A stretch of DNA of 64,000 bases from Phlebotomus papatasi (taxonomy: Eukaryota; Arthropoda; Insecta; Diptera; Psychodidae), in assembly GCF_024763615.1 (NCBI RefSeq), contig NC_077223.1:42532627-42596626 (forward strand). Direction: 5' to 3'. The notes beneath the pieces are model-generated. The model was not told the DNA's origin, made no database searches, and was given only the letters and a program-made list of their open reading frames with translations. The translations under genes and the position numbers were made by a program. Numbering within the stretch: the stretch's first letter is position 1; each line of letters starts with the position of its first letter. Positions 14,301 to 29,300 of this stretch are shown one piece after another.

Positions 14301-17300
14301 ATACATTGAAAAACTTATTTTTGTAGAGCACATGGCCTATTCGACAGTTGTTAACCCAGTCGACGGCCAAACCAACCAATCCTAATCCTTTATTCCTATG
14401 ACACACCCAACACATCATCCCTAGGCGGGTGCTGAAGGTTGTTATATGGTGCTCTTGTTGCGTATGGCAATTACCACTAGTACTTCAGCGAGTGCACATC
14501 AGTCGCCGTGGACAATTCACTCCGAGGAAGTTGAAAGATGGGTGGCACCTTCAGTTCCTCATTTTCCCTTAATAAGTTATATTAATTATTTCAATGAGCC
14601 CCCCTAAAGGCTTATGCCCTAGACACACTTACGACTAAATTCCAGAGACGACTAAAGCTAGTTCATAGACAAGTCAGTTCCTGACAGACTACAAACGAGG
14701 CTTAACATTTTCTGGCACTCAGAAAACATAACTTTCGTGGTTTTTTTGCAGATATTTCTATTGAAATGCACTAATTACTCCTCTGAAAATGAAACTATTT
14801 GTAATATCATGTCTCAGTACACGTCCAATAATTATTTTTAATAACAATTATTTGTGAGGTGGAAGCTAACTCGCGACTTAAGCCAATTTTGGTTATTCTA
14901 GTGAATAATTCTTGTTGTTATACGTGAATTTTGAAGTAAATTTAAAAGTAGTTTCCCTTTCAAAGGACTACTAGTGCATTTCAGTAGAAACATCTGCATA
15001 AAAACCCACCAAAGTTATGTTTTGTGAGTGCCAGAAAATATTAAGCCTCGTTTGTAGTGTGTCAGGAGCTGACTTGGCTATGAACGAGCTTAGTCGTCTC
15101 TGAACTTTAGTCGTAAGTGTATCCAGGACATTATATTTTGTTGTCCTGAGCCCTAGGATAACCAATTATCCACTCCTCCGGGCCCAGATCACGAAGATCC
15201 ATCCTCCCGTAGCCACGGCCAAATCCTGACTGACTTCCTTTCCCCACGAAAACTCTATTGCGGTACCGTTTTAGAGAGGGGATGTAATACGGGCTTCAGA
15301 CCTAAGGCTTAGCCATCTGGTTTAACTCCTCTAATTCCTCATCAAGCATAAAGTTTTAGGAAATTGTTGTTTAGAATTGAGTATTAAGGACAAATGATTT
15401 ATTAGATTTTGAAAAATCAATGAAATTGCTTGTTATTAAGATGAGATCTTCGCGAAATGGGCTACACCTCCAGTCTGAAGCCGGCATAACTCAGGATTTA
15501 CAAATATTGACCGTTGTAATCTTAGTAAAAAAATTGATTTTATATTTTATTTATTTTAATTATATTACAATAAAGCCGAGATTCCTTTAAAAATATACGA
15601 AGAAATAACTTTTCAATGTACCTTAACTCTATGTATCCCCACCTCACGATTTACTTGATTTACTGAATTCGAAGAACAAATCCGGTGACTGTCGGATGGG
15701 GGGAAACTCAGTCCAGAATAAAAATTATTTTCTTCCCAGAACTTTTGGTGCTCTATTCACCTAAGCACTCTAAGCATTTAAGCACCTGAAGCTCTAAAAA
15801 GAAAATAATTTTTATTCTGGACTCAAGCCCCTCCCATTCGATGATCACCGGATTTGTTCTTTGAATTAATATCAACGTCAGTTCACTACCTTCTGATTAA
15901 CTTAATTTTTGCTTCTTTTTATAATTTTTCCGAAAAAATATTCTGAAAGCTCAATTTAAAATTACTCGGTGAAAGGGCCGTACCCTTTCCTGTTTTAAAT
16001 TATATTCGGTTTTATGAAGAACGTTATGTTTTTTTTTATGGAACTTCAAACAAGGCATTTAGCATAAATTGTGAATGCTTTGGAAGCTCAAAATAAAATG
16101 AAAATAAAGAAAATTTTCAAAATATAGGCTAAGTGTGCCAAATTTCGGCATAGTTGCATACAAGCGTCAAAGTCTCAAGTTTGAAATGTAATATTTTAAA
16201 TACAAATTGATTTTTTTTATTCTTTCTTCTGAAAGAGTGTTGCTTGGAACCTTGTAAAGAGTTTACAGTCTTTATTTACTCTAAAATCATTCTTAATACA
16301 TTTTAAAATTAATAAAAATATAGACATTGCTTTGGTGCCCTATTTCGGCCACCTTCATTCTCATAGTTCCTTGCTCTTCGGGAATTCTTCCAATATCTTT
16401 TTCACGTCATCTCGTTTGTCGAAGCTACATTTTTTTGTTATTCTTTTTCATTGTATAATCTCTAGAGTACGTAAAATCTAAAAGTTCATGGAAATTCGAG
16501 GAACAAAAAATGTGGCCGAAATTGCAAGCTGGCCGGAATTTGGCACACTTACCCTAATTACTGAATTGATTTTACTTTATTATTACTTTTTTAATAAATT
16601 TATTAAGTGTAAGACCTGTGGCTATTTCTGTAATCTGAGTCATCCATTGCAAACCTGAGCATAAGCCAACATAAGTCCAAAGACGATTTACCACAGTAAA
16701 GAATTTTAAGTGAATCACCACCAAATAAAGCAATTCTTCACCGAAACACCTCTTGGATTATTCTTATTTTCTTTCACTATGTTAACAAAAACATCATATT
16801 AAATTCACCAGGCGGCTCCACCGCAATAATTTCCGTAACAATTTTTATGCACAAGCAATTGAAAAATGATTTCCATTAATAGTTCATATTACTGCAAAAT
16901 AATTCTAATTTTCCTTACTGGATTCTTCTACTAAAATAGACTCTAGCAAAGTTATTCATTCACAACAAGCTTTTCTAGAGTAATTAGGTAAATAAGTTTT
17001 ATGCAAATATACGGGACTAATGGGACTTGTAATTGAGAATGTTGTTATTGCATTAAAATATTATAAATTTTTAGTAGAAATATTCAGAAATTTTTGATAA
17101 ATTGCTGAAAGCGGCAGAAGGTTGATGCAACTAATGACCCAACATAAAAAAGATGATTTTTTGCTAAATGTCCAAAAGTGTTGTTTCATCTTCATCGTCT
17201 AACAGTATTAATTGACCACATGTTGAGGAAATCCTTGAGAGTTTGTTTACTCTCAAAATATCACTAAAGTTGAATTACTCACGTGGTAGCAGTGTGAAAT

Positions 17301-20300
17301 GATAGAGTATTGAAAAATTGGCCAAAGATGCTTTAGAGCCAAAAATAGATAGGTGAGAGAGAGAGAAAAAAAAACTTTTACATAAATTATAGAGAAGGTT
17401 TTCAAGCACTTCTTAAAAACACAATTCTGCAGACAATTTTAACATAGAGGAGCGCCCATTTTTGCCACCATTCAACAATCAATCATCACAGAGAGAAGAT
17501 TATCGTGATTGTTGCGTTTCCGTGTTTCGAAGACTCACTTTTCGGCCTAAACAAAAAGACAATTAATTTTTTTTAAGATACTGAATCACTCTAATAATAA
17601 CTTTCATTCTTAGAGACATTTCATAAGAATTAATATACATTTCCATTACACATTATATATTACTTTTATTATTTGCGTGTCTAATTTTACATGATTTCAT
17701 TCCTTCCTCAAAATATTCTGCGATCTTTTAGCATTTTCCAAATATTCAGAATTTCATTGAACATTATTTTGAGATGATTTCTATGAAATATCAACACTTT
17801 TTGCAGATTCATTGTGAAGTAATAATTTTCTAAATTTCCACCCAAATTCGCTAAAAGCTAATCAGTTCAATAAATATTTAGCATTTCATGTGAACAATTA
17901 CTACACACTCTCAACTAATTTTATTTATATTGAAGGTTTTTGAGCTGCAGCAGCAGCGCAACAATAACTTCAAGTAATGCAAAATGAATTTCCTTGTGTA
18001 TCGTGAAAGTTTTCACCAAATGTGTGCATAAAAGGGAGCTCAACAGATTTTGCTACATTTCTCACAGAGATACAACACTTCCTGGATCTTAAGCTGATCT
18101 TATTTCTTGCACAGGAGACTTTTTGCTTTCGCTAACTATGATAATCAATTTTTCTGATTAACCGTAATACACTAGCGGACAACTTTAAACTATAAAGCCC
18201 TTCACTTTTAGTTGATTTGGTGCTGGAGGCCAAAGGGTGTATGGGTATGATTAAAGATGGGCTGATACATTACAGTGTGAAAATAAAGAAATAATGCAAC
18301 GTAAACAATGCACAATAAGATAAGCCTATACACTGAGAGAAATCCGAAAATTGTAAAATAACATTCCGGAAATGTTAATTTTACCCTGCAGTCTTGATCC
18401 GAAATCGTTGTAAATATTACCCTTAATAAGGTGTATTGGGGGTTAAAGTTACCCTTTTTTCATGTTGATTTTACCCTTAATAAGGTGTAAAATTAACATT
18501 AAAAAATGTTGATATATTTTTACACCTAAAAAGTGTTAAAGTTATGAGGAAAAAAAGTTAATCGCACCCTCTTTTTTTCTCAGTGTACAACAAATAAAAA
18601 TTACTTGTCAAAAAATTAAGAAGTCATCTAAGGAAAATCCGGAGATCCCTCTCGAATCTCAGATTCACAAAAGCAAAACTTTAAGAAAGGTATATAGTCA
18701 AGTGTGCTAATCCGTGCGCTTCGCTATCTGGATCGTTTATGACTAATCCACTTAAAATAATATTTTTATTTTTATTTCCATAATATAGTCACTACAGTAA
18801 TGACCAACGCACAATAACTTATGTTTAGTAAACATGTTTTTGACATTTCAATGAGAGTGAGTGAGATCTAGATCTAGTCATCTCGCTCACTCTCATGGGA
18901 AATTTTGAAAACATGTTTACAAACAAAAGTTATTGTGCGCTGGTCATAATGCCCAACGCACAATTACTTTTGTTTTGTAAACATGTTTTTGACATTTCAA
19001 TGAGAGTGAATGAAACCGAGATTAGTCATCTTGCTCTCTCTCATATGAAATTTTGAAAACATGTTTACAAACAAAATTTATTGTGCGTTGGGCATAACAT
19101 AATATAACTATTCAAGTTTCAGAAAAAGCAAAAATAATATTTTTATCCATTAAATAAGTGAGTGTAATCGACTCATTTCAATCTTGTGCCAGCTAGGTTC
19201 TTCACTAAAAATTTTCTAGCAGTGATATTTTCACTAATGACAGCTGGTTGATTGAAAACATTTATTGTTTTTCCTTGTGAAAAAGTATTTTAAATTCAAA
19301 GGTTTAATTAAAAGTGAATTAGCGAAAAGGCGACCCAGTTAGTGCATGCTAACTTATTTCAGTATTATCATTATTTTATAAATTTTCTTTAATATTTTTG
19401 ATATTTTTTTATACTATGTTTCTGAATGAAATAGTGAATAATTCTATGGATTTAGAAGAAGTAAAAAAAGAATTTCATCAGTCCGAAAACAAGCGTTTAA
19501 GTAGCACTCTTCATAAAACGATCCAGTTACCCCACCTTACTATAATGCTTAAACAATCATAAAGCATTTAATATAGACATTAAAGGGGGAACTTTATTTA
19601 CAAGGTCTAAAGTGGTCTATAAATGGTAGTTTAAATCGACAACTAAGCTATCCAAGAATATACCATGAAAATTTCAGAAGTCAATTCGAAGTATTTCCGA
19701 AGAAACAGTGACGAAAAAAAGGAGCATCGAGCAGATTTTCAAACGTTCAGGCGAACATCCAAAACTTGGAAGCGCATTTTCTCCACTTCCCATTTTGATA
19801 ATTCCTTCGAATTGGCGGGAAAGATTAAGAAAAAAAACTTATGGATCGATTTAAATGAATAAAGGCTTATTCTTTTCAGTATTAAATTCTCTTCTAGTTG
19901 AACATAAATAGCATTTTAACAATTATTTTTAATATCTTTTAATAAAGTCAATATTTCGTCTCAAAAAACGCATTTTTAAACCATTAAAAAAGTTCCTATT
20001 TCACAAATTTCTCCATTTTTTTAGTTTAGATACGAAATATGGAAATTGAAAGTATTTTTTTCTCAAACAAGAATTATAAGTTGTAGATTTTCTGCCAATT
20101 AGGGAGTAATGCAACAAAACGCTCCAGTAAACTCATCATTCCACCATTTTGTAAAACTTTTTTTTCGAAAAAAATTATTTAAATACTTTTGAAATATGTA
20201 TAAACTATAAACATTATGCCAAAAATATCATAAATTTTGGTCCTTTCCAACTCCTTCCAAAAAAAATTGCCTTGCTAATTCAGACTGCCCCTTAAAAGAA

Positions 20301-23300
20301 AGTTTTTCCATGCGTTAAAAAAACGTTCTTTCAAAGTCCTTTTAAAGGTAATGTTACAAAGAAAATTGAGATGAAAAAGTGTAAAATAGATGTTGGTTGT
20401 ACATAAATTTCAATATGTGTATATATTCTCAAATCGAACTTAAAATAATATGAAACGAAAACAATCAAATTTTCTATCAAAATTCCATCAGTAATTAATC
20501 ATTAGAATATGAAGATCTAGAACCAGATCAAACTTTCTAAAAAGATCATTTAAATAAATTTAATTTTAATCAAGAGAAAAAAAGCATTTAAAAAAATGAT
20601 TTTTTTGCACACAATATGGGAAGTTGCTGTCTTTAACCGTTGTCTTCTCGATGTGTAACAATGGATATACGAACAAATACGGAAGTTTGTATTCTGCCTA
20701 AAACTGAGAATACTCACAAAATTCAGTGTGAATAAGGGAAGAGCACCAGCGATCGGCAATGTTCTTCGAATCGTCAGGTTATTACTATATTGTTGCACCA
20801 ATTCAAATGCAATTTTAAAAATTGATACCTACTTTTTACGATTTAACTCTTACCAAAATGCAGTGTATTGGCTCAAATTTAATTTATAAAACCAATTTTC
20901 CGTGAGACACCTGATTAAAGTCGTAACGATCCGAGGTACAGAATACATAGTTGCATTTACATCTATTTTTTTACTATTTTATTATAAAAACTGAAAATTC
21001 AAATGCTCAGATATAGTTAAATGGATCATTAATATACTATTAATTACCTTAGATTATAAAGTAAATAAAATCTAACTTTAGTAACTTTTTACAATGCAAA
21101 ATTTGCACTTTTCAATTCAATTCAATTAACGCTTTGCTACCGGCGATAATACGGTCTTCAGACCCAAGGCTTAGCCATATGGCTTACCTGCTTTAAAATC
21201 TTAATAGTCAAGATTTTTTGGAAAAATTTAACTTAGGATTGGATTATTAAAGTTAAGTGATCTATTAGGTTCTCAAAGTCAACAAAATTGCTCGCTATTT
21301 AGGATTTAAAGACCATCGGGAACTGAGTTAAACCTTCAGCCTGAAGACTGCTTAAGTCTTTCATTCGAAAACTCAAAACCTGTATCAATCCTAAGTTTTA
21401 GCCGAGAAACTTCTTGCAGAAAAATTTACTAAAATGAAAATAATCTATCGGCTAAATGTATACAGACCCTTACGTTTCTTACGATGATATTCTTAAAGAA
21501 ACACATTTTTAGGTTAGTAAATTAGCAAATTTAGTAAGTAAGTATTTCGAAACGGTCTGTATAAAATTCAATCTTAGAAAGTAAAAAAAAATGGTCTGCA
21601 AAAAACTACAATGATTCATAAATTTTTAAATTTTACATTTGCCGATAATATTTCACCATACTTACCAATTTTCATTTTTTCTGACCATTTTTACCAAAAT
21701 ACTACCCTATCTTCTGCTGCCTATTTTTTAATCATTTCTGATAATTCAATGCTTACAGAAACAATGAGTCTTCTCCACTTCCCCTCTAGGACATACTTAA
21801 TTATTCTAAAATAACACTCCAGGGTAGATGATTGTATTGCAAAAATTGTAAGATTATATAATATAATAAAAAAATATTGTTCAGTTCGATAAAAGAATAT
21901 TAAGCAATAAAGTCATAACATTTTTAAAAGTCACTATTCGATCAGAAAGCTACTTCAAAACAATTTATTTATAATTTTATAATAGCCAAAAAAATGGTGA
22001 AATAAAAACCACTCAATATTTGTTTAAATTATCTGAAAAAGAATTATACTGTAAAAAAAACAGGGCGTTTAGCAAAAATCTCATTAATCAAGAGTCTCAA
22101 TTTCACTTGTAGCTACCTTTTCTGCTCCGCTCAATCAATCATCATATGGGAGTCGTGAATTTGCTGAAAAGCAATATGAAACTCCCCTACGAAGAAGGAA
22201 GTAATATGGGTTCAATTGAAAAGTTACACAAAATATGAGTAGAATAAATCACAACTCTGTTTCACATGATTTCCTTTCGATTGCATGAATTGCCCACATT
22301 CTTTTCACCTTCTGATATCATTCAATTTATTTCTTTTTTTTTTAATTGAATCTTTTTTTCTCGGTTCTGGGATTGGCCAAAAGGACGAGGAGTCACAAGA
22401 GGAAGTTGGTCACGTTTTTCAAGACGAAAGCAACATGGCAGCTATTCTCATGAGGAGACAATTGGAGACTGGAGATCTTATGATGGTAATTTTTTGTATA
22501 TCTAATTCTCTAAAAGGAATCCCAATGAGGATTTCCTAGTGAAAAATAGTGGTATTATTCCAATTGAAAATGATTCTTGTGATTGGAGCTGGTTTTTCTG
22601 CAATTTCCATTTTCGGGAAAGTCTTAAAATATATATCATTCCTTTTATTCAAATTTATTTTAGCAAAATTAAAGGCGTTTTTGTTGAGAAGATAAAAGTG
22701 ACAGATAGTGCTGAGCACTTTAACTGTCTGCCAAACGCTAATGAATAACCAATATTTTATACCACCACAATTAATACTAATCTTTGTTGTTTCGGACTTC
22801 TCACGAATGTTTCTGCGACTTGACGTGTGATTTTAAAATATTTCAGTCTTTTGTCATTCATGAATTCCAAGTTTTTTCTTAAGTCTAAACATCGATAAAA
22901 AATTTTATTAAAATTTAGCGTGATATTACTTGTGTTCCCTAATTTCAAAATATGGTTTTTAGGCTTTAGAACAACTTTTTCAAAAAGTTCTAGTACATTT
23001 GCAAATAAAATTACAATAGTAATTTGAAACATTGAATTTTATGATCCCCGGCAAAATCTATTGCAATTTTCAATCAATTTCAACACTGACTGTGAAACCT
23101 TACAATTATCACGTAAATAAAGTATAAAAAATGTTCTATTTGAAAGGTATCCCACTTCTCTTATCATTGTTCTAAGCCCAATCCGTGAATTTTCGATGAA
23201 CTACATTTTTTAAAAATATACTCTAGTACCTATAGTTTCGCATAAACCTAATCGAAAATATTGAATAATTAAAATTAACAAGAATAACGAAACCAGTGCG

Positions 23301-26300
23301 ATATTCTCCAATTTTAAAAATCTTGTTTAAATTCCTGATATATTTCCAGGAATAACTCTTGACCAACTTTTCAATTTCAAGAAGCTATAACTTAACATAA
23401 AGATTCACTAAGTAGTGACATTCAACTTGTCTAAAAACATAAGGCAATTATCAACGTAAATTTTCTGATTTTATTTAAGACTTCTCGTGCTAATTTTCTA
23501 TTTTAATAGAATTTTTAATGACATTTATAAAACATTTTTATATGAAATCTTCTCAGTATTTTGAAATAGAAAATTTCATTCATTGTTTCCATGAAAACAA
23601 TTATATTCCACAGTAAAATTAAAAAGAAAGTGACTGGCAAAAACAAAGTAAAACTTGACCAAAAGTCACGCTCAGAAGAATGCAAGAAAATCTTCATTGT
23701 CTTCGACAACCATCTTCAAGACACCAACAAATCACCTTGACCGAATTTTGTTGCACCTATGCCATGTGTTATACACATGCTAAATAGTTCAAGAATTTTT
23801 CCCTGCTCATTTCAAAACTCTTTAGCTGCAAAATCCGAGCCCACTTTGAATGGCATCGGCATGATGTCTGAATGATGAATAGATGGGAATTTGGTATTTC
23901 AATTGAGTCTGGGAGCTTCGTCTTTAATTCACCATTAATCGATCAATGATATTCCATCAATTAAGCATTGGTGTTTCTCTTGGGACTCCTGAGCCTCAAA
24001 AGTAGTCTACCTTCATGGTTGATTTTAATCTGGCCACTTTCATGTTACGTGATCGTACTCTTCTGAAGTACACTTTGACTAAGATGGCCTCAAATAATAA
24101 ATTGAAATGTCTTCAACTGCCCATTAAATCCATCTGCACTTGGGATTCCACGGAAATATTTTTTTTTAAACAATGTTGCGAATTCACACTTAAATTACAC
24201 ATTACTTTCGATTTCGCTGGAAGATGTCAACTCGATGCTTCAGTTATATGAAGCAATTAAAGTATCCTACACAATACATGTACAGTCTTTAAAAGTAGAA
24301 TTGATACACCTCACCAAAAACAGTTGTCTTTAGTGGGCTCTACTACACTGAGTTTCATATTGCTCAAACTTTACGAAAACAATAAAAATTATAATATTTG
24401 TTCGAAATTTATGTGTCGAAATCTTGATTTTCGATACGATACAAATAATAGGGTAACTATACCAAATTTCGGCCAGTTTACAATTTCGGCCACTTCCTTT
24501 TTTCCTAAAATTTCCATGAATTTTTAGATTTTGCATACTCTAGAGATTATGCAATGTAAAAAGAAAATAAAAATGTCACCTCGGCAAACGAGATCATGTA
24601 AAAAAGACTTTGGTAGAATTCCGGAAGGGCAAGGAACTATGAGAATTAAGGTGGCCGAAATATTACTAAAACCTATGTCTATATTTTTATTCATTTTAAA
24701 ATGTATTAAGAATGATTTTAGAAAAACAAATACGATAAACTGTCCACAAAGTTCCAAGCAACACACCTTAAAAACAAATAACGAAAAAATTAATTTGTAT
24801 TAAAAATATTAGATTTAAAACTTAAGATTTTGGCGCTTGCATGCAACTATGTCGAAATTCAATACAATTACCCTATTTTCTATTCCTACACTCTCAACAC
24901 AATTTTTGCAGATCTACAAGGCAAAATAGGGTAATTCGGATTTTAATTTCTATAAAAGAATTATAAGATTTCATTTTAATTTTCGAATATGTTTTAAAAA
25001 AATTTCCAAGCAAGTTACCAATTTTCCTGTTCAAGTTTATTCGCTAATGACCTTGACTTATATCTTAATGTTTTTTTTAAAAGGTCACGAATCGAACGCT
25101 TTTAGGAATTATACCATGAGTCAAATGGATAATGAAAGGATGTCAAGAAAACATAATTTTAAAGAAAAGTTTTTTTTTATTCTTTGATCAAATTTCTTAA
25201 AACTTCATACGTTTAACCCTTTAAGGACCAGTATGTCAACGGTGATCAAAAAAAAAACAAAAACGATTTTCTTAACTATAGAAAGTTATCGGTATTGCAC
25301 TTGACCCATTAAAGATTAAAGGGCTTTATGAAGGCTACCCCTGATTACAATTTGAAGGCTCGGTCTTATTTGTCGTGGAAGGTATCAAACTTTAAAATGT
25401 TCGCAAAAGTTTAGAACTTGTCCTATTCTACCCCAAGTACCCATATTTAATCGTAAACAATAAACTGTAGAGTAAATGAAACGGGTAGCTACTTTTTACG
25501 AAAAACTAATACCAGTTTGCTATAATATTTCATAAGTAAGTCTTGATGGTAGGGAGAACAGGGGCAATAGGAAAAATGGGTTATTTGCGGTAGTTGTAAA
25601 TATTGCGCTATTTTGAATTAGATATTAAATTTCGGAGAACGAGACCTAGGTGAAACTGGGGCACCACTGAACATGGGGTAGCTCCGAACAGTGATATTTA
25701 TTTCCAAACTACTTGGACAATAACGAACAATTCTTCAGTGGACAAGAATCTCTATAGTATCTATGAATTCATACAGGTCTCATCCTATGAAGTTTAATGT
25801 ATAATTTTAAAAAAATCACAGTGTTCGGTACTACCCCATTTTCGGTGGTACCCCAGTTTCTCCTATATAAAATTATAGATACTAAAAAGATACTTGTCCA
25901 ATGTCCATTAAAGAAGTGGCCGACATAGAGCGAAATATTGTAGACAAAACTTACTGTTTACAACTACCCCATGTTTACTACTGCCCTACTTTCCCCTATA
26001 TCAGCACTATAAAGAAAGCGAGAGTAAAATTGTCTTTATAAAAACCGTGCGTATGTCATATTTTTTCGCATAATAACATCAATTTTTGTCATTACACAGG
26101 TGTCCGATTAACTGTCACATTCCGTTTCTCAAGGTCGTACTGCATAAGATGAATTTCTGGTCCAATTTGACTAAAATTGATCTACTTTTGTAGGTCATAT
26201 ATTTTTTCAATGATCTGTACCTTGCTCACGGATTTTTTCACACGCTTTGACTAAGTGTGTGAACCATAAAATCAAATGGAGATCACTGTGGTCACACGAT

Positions 26301-29300
26301 GATCTGACGGGAGGCGGAGAAATGTGTTCAGCTAACTTTCCTGCAGAGCCTGCAGAAATAATTAATGAGCGCATAAGTGCTCATCACTCATCTTCATTGC
26401 CATCCAATTAGCACAGATCGGCCCTAAATTGATCTGGACGTGTTGAGAAATTATGCAAAGCCGAATGTGTGAGATTCCATTTGGTGTTTTCTGGGTATCA
26501 TGAGGCGTATCTGAACTAAATGAAGTAATTTTGGATAAGAGAAACAACAAAAAAAAAACAGACGGAGTGGAATGTGGGCACCATCTGACTCTCTCGAAAA
26601 AGTCAAATGACTGTCCAGTTGAGAAAAAAAGTGCCTCCAACTATTAGGTAACTTTCGGTCAGTGTAAGTTTTGGCCTTTTTTCTTAATTCACCTCTCTCA
26701 GAGTCCATTGAATCTCTTCTATCAGATTGGCTCTTTTTTTTGTACTTTTATGCCATGATCTTTCTCAGCTTATTTTTAATTGTTTTTTTTTTACTATGAC
26801 GTTTCCTCCAATAAATTTCTGACTTGGGATCTATCTTCGACCGCATTGCTGTGTAAATTTCAAGAGGCACAGAAGAAAAAAAACATCACACATAGCCCCG
26901 TAAAAAGCAAAAGTTTTTCTCAACCGAAGGAGAAAGTCGAACACTTTAAAATCATGTTGTTGGTAACGTACAACTCCTTGTGACTATGAGTCAATGGGAT
27001 TAAACTTTGGTAATAGAAGAAGAGGGCAAGCAAAAAAGCATGTAACACAGAATGCAACACTTGTCAGCAGCACGATATTATTTTTGCTCTTTCTCACTCA
27101 CAACTCAAAAATTTATTACATAAAAATCACAATAGAATTCATTGGCGTTAAATTAAATTTTTACACATGTACTAAGGCTTGTATTTTAAGTCTTGGTGGA
27201 AAAAAAATTATCTGCAAGTACCGCATAAAGTGGCATAATTTGTTTTATAAGACAATCGTATAATTCAGGGAGGTTTTTTGCGGTGTGTCGAAATGCAAGT
27301 GAGATAATTCATGTGACTGAAATTATTTACCTGCACTTATTGGACTTTTTTGCTTGCCCAAGAAAACACTATTTATTGCTTATAAATGAATTTCCTCCTG
27401 AATACAATCGACATGAAACCTGATGAAATATTATACTTGATTTTTCAAGCATATTGCAAAAGTTCATGGCAATAACATTATTTTGGAAAAGAATATCAAT
27501 AATTTGTAGATTGTTCAAACATGTATAGAAGACCACCTATGGCCGACTTCTGTAAATATTTTAACATTAACCTTGAAATTTACGAAGAACTAAACTTCAA
27601 AAAACCGCAATCTTCAAATCAAGCCAAAAAAATAACAGCCTAATTCATCATTCGATTAACAATAAGGTAGTACCATAAATTTTTTTCTAAAAAAAAATTC
27701 TTCAGATTTTCCCAATTAGAAGAGCAGAAGTAGAGCATTTTAAGGGATTATGGAAATCCTAGAATTTTCTTAAGACATTAGATATGGATAAATTTGCTAC
27801 ATTAACTTATTTTATTCCCATTTTCTCTTACGATGAAACCTTTTATGATAAATACTTAACCCTTTTTTAACTAAACAGGAACAAGAAATAAAAAGTAGAT
27901 TTAAAGGGTATCTACATAGAAGTTTCATGAATTGAATTTAGGTTCTTAAACTGCAGTCTTTTATCTTCACTCCAGGCAAACATGACTTTTCAAGTGGCAG
28001 ATTAAAAAATATCTAGTATACCGCCTTTAGGGAAGCTTTAGACTTTGTAGAACCATATGGGGGCTTCAAACGTAAGATTTAGCCATCTGGCTTAACTAGT
28101 CTAATTTCTTATCAATCAAGATTTTTTGAAAAAAATTATTTCAGTATTGGATTATTAAAAGGATCTATTACACTCTAAGATAACAGTAAAATTCTTGCTA
28201 TTTATGATTTTGAGACTTTGGTAACTGGGCTAAAGCTCTAGTCTAGAGACTTTATAAGATTTTTTTAAGGTCGACAAAAAGACATTTAAAATATTTTTTC
28301 TTATAACACAAGTAATACCTAATTTTTTTCTTCCACAAGTCTGTATTATATACTAATGATTTGGTTTTTTATATAAAACGTCAAATAAGGCAAACTGTAA
28401 TTTCGATCGATTTTTGATGTTTTTTTAATATATTTTAAAAGCCATTATTCTTAAAAAGTGTGGCAAAGCATTCCAGGCTTTGGAAAATTCTCGAACTCAT
28501 GACTTAATGATATTTTCCAAACCAATATTAATAAAATTTTTGTTTATAACATTTATAAGGTAAAGTACCCTCACTCGACCGGGTTCCTCCATTCGACCGG
28601 TGGGTCAAATTTTGAATATTTGATGGTCAATTTCGTCAATTTCTATGAATTTATCACTGTTTCGTATTATTCATGGAATAATTGACCTATTAATGTTTGA
28701 TCATACGCAATAATTATAGCAAATATAAATAAATTGAATAAATAAATCTACCGGTCGAGCAAGGGCACTTTACCTTATTAATAAAATTCTTTAGAGGTCT
28801 ACTGTTCAGGAGAATGATGGTTATCTATTTTTTTTCCTTTTCGATTTTATTTAATCTTTCGATTTACAACCGATATGAACCGATTTCATAAGTCACTTAG
28901 TAGATCACCCAGTAGCTTAGAAGTACCGCCGAGTTCCTCAAATATGAACTTTTGGGGGTACAGATAATATTTCTCAATCCTCACATGTGAACAATATATT
29001 CAAAAATAAGGAAAAAAAAGAATATTAAAAAAGATAGGTCATTTACGGGTACTTACTTAATCGATTCATTACCGATTGTGGTCGATGCTGCTGGGTTGGA
29101 AACTTAAAGACCTTTCCGAAAAATCCAAATTTAATCAAATTGGTGATGGTTAAACTTTGATCTTCAAAAATTCAAAATGGCGATTTTTTGTGGTCATAGG
29201 TGTGTTTGAACGAAACGTTTACCTGGACTACTTCCAAAAGATAACAAGAATAAAAGAAATCGCAGGAGCTGTTTTTCAAATAAATCAAAAAAACATAGTT

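Larger units (their letters stand above)
7376..22383 (+). other. Intron 2 of the metalloprotease gene
   Basis: A 15-kb intron, the largest in the window. Identified contents are MITEs B and C (8402-8739), R inside a G copy (9829-10126), partial S (10130-10282), B-like and X (11075-12007), B (13366-13497), E (13967-14220 and 18331-18585), D (14615-15130), C (15288-15486 and 21150-21351), I (16127-16554) and two A hairpins (18801-19093). Between these, notably 7400-8400, 12010-13360, 16560-18330 and 19100-21140, I see only AT-rich spacer. Confidence 0.8.
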
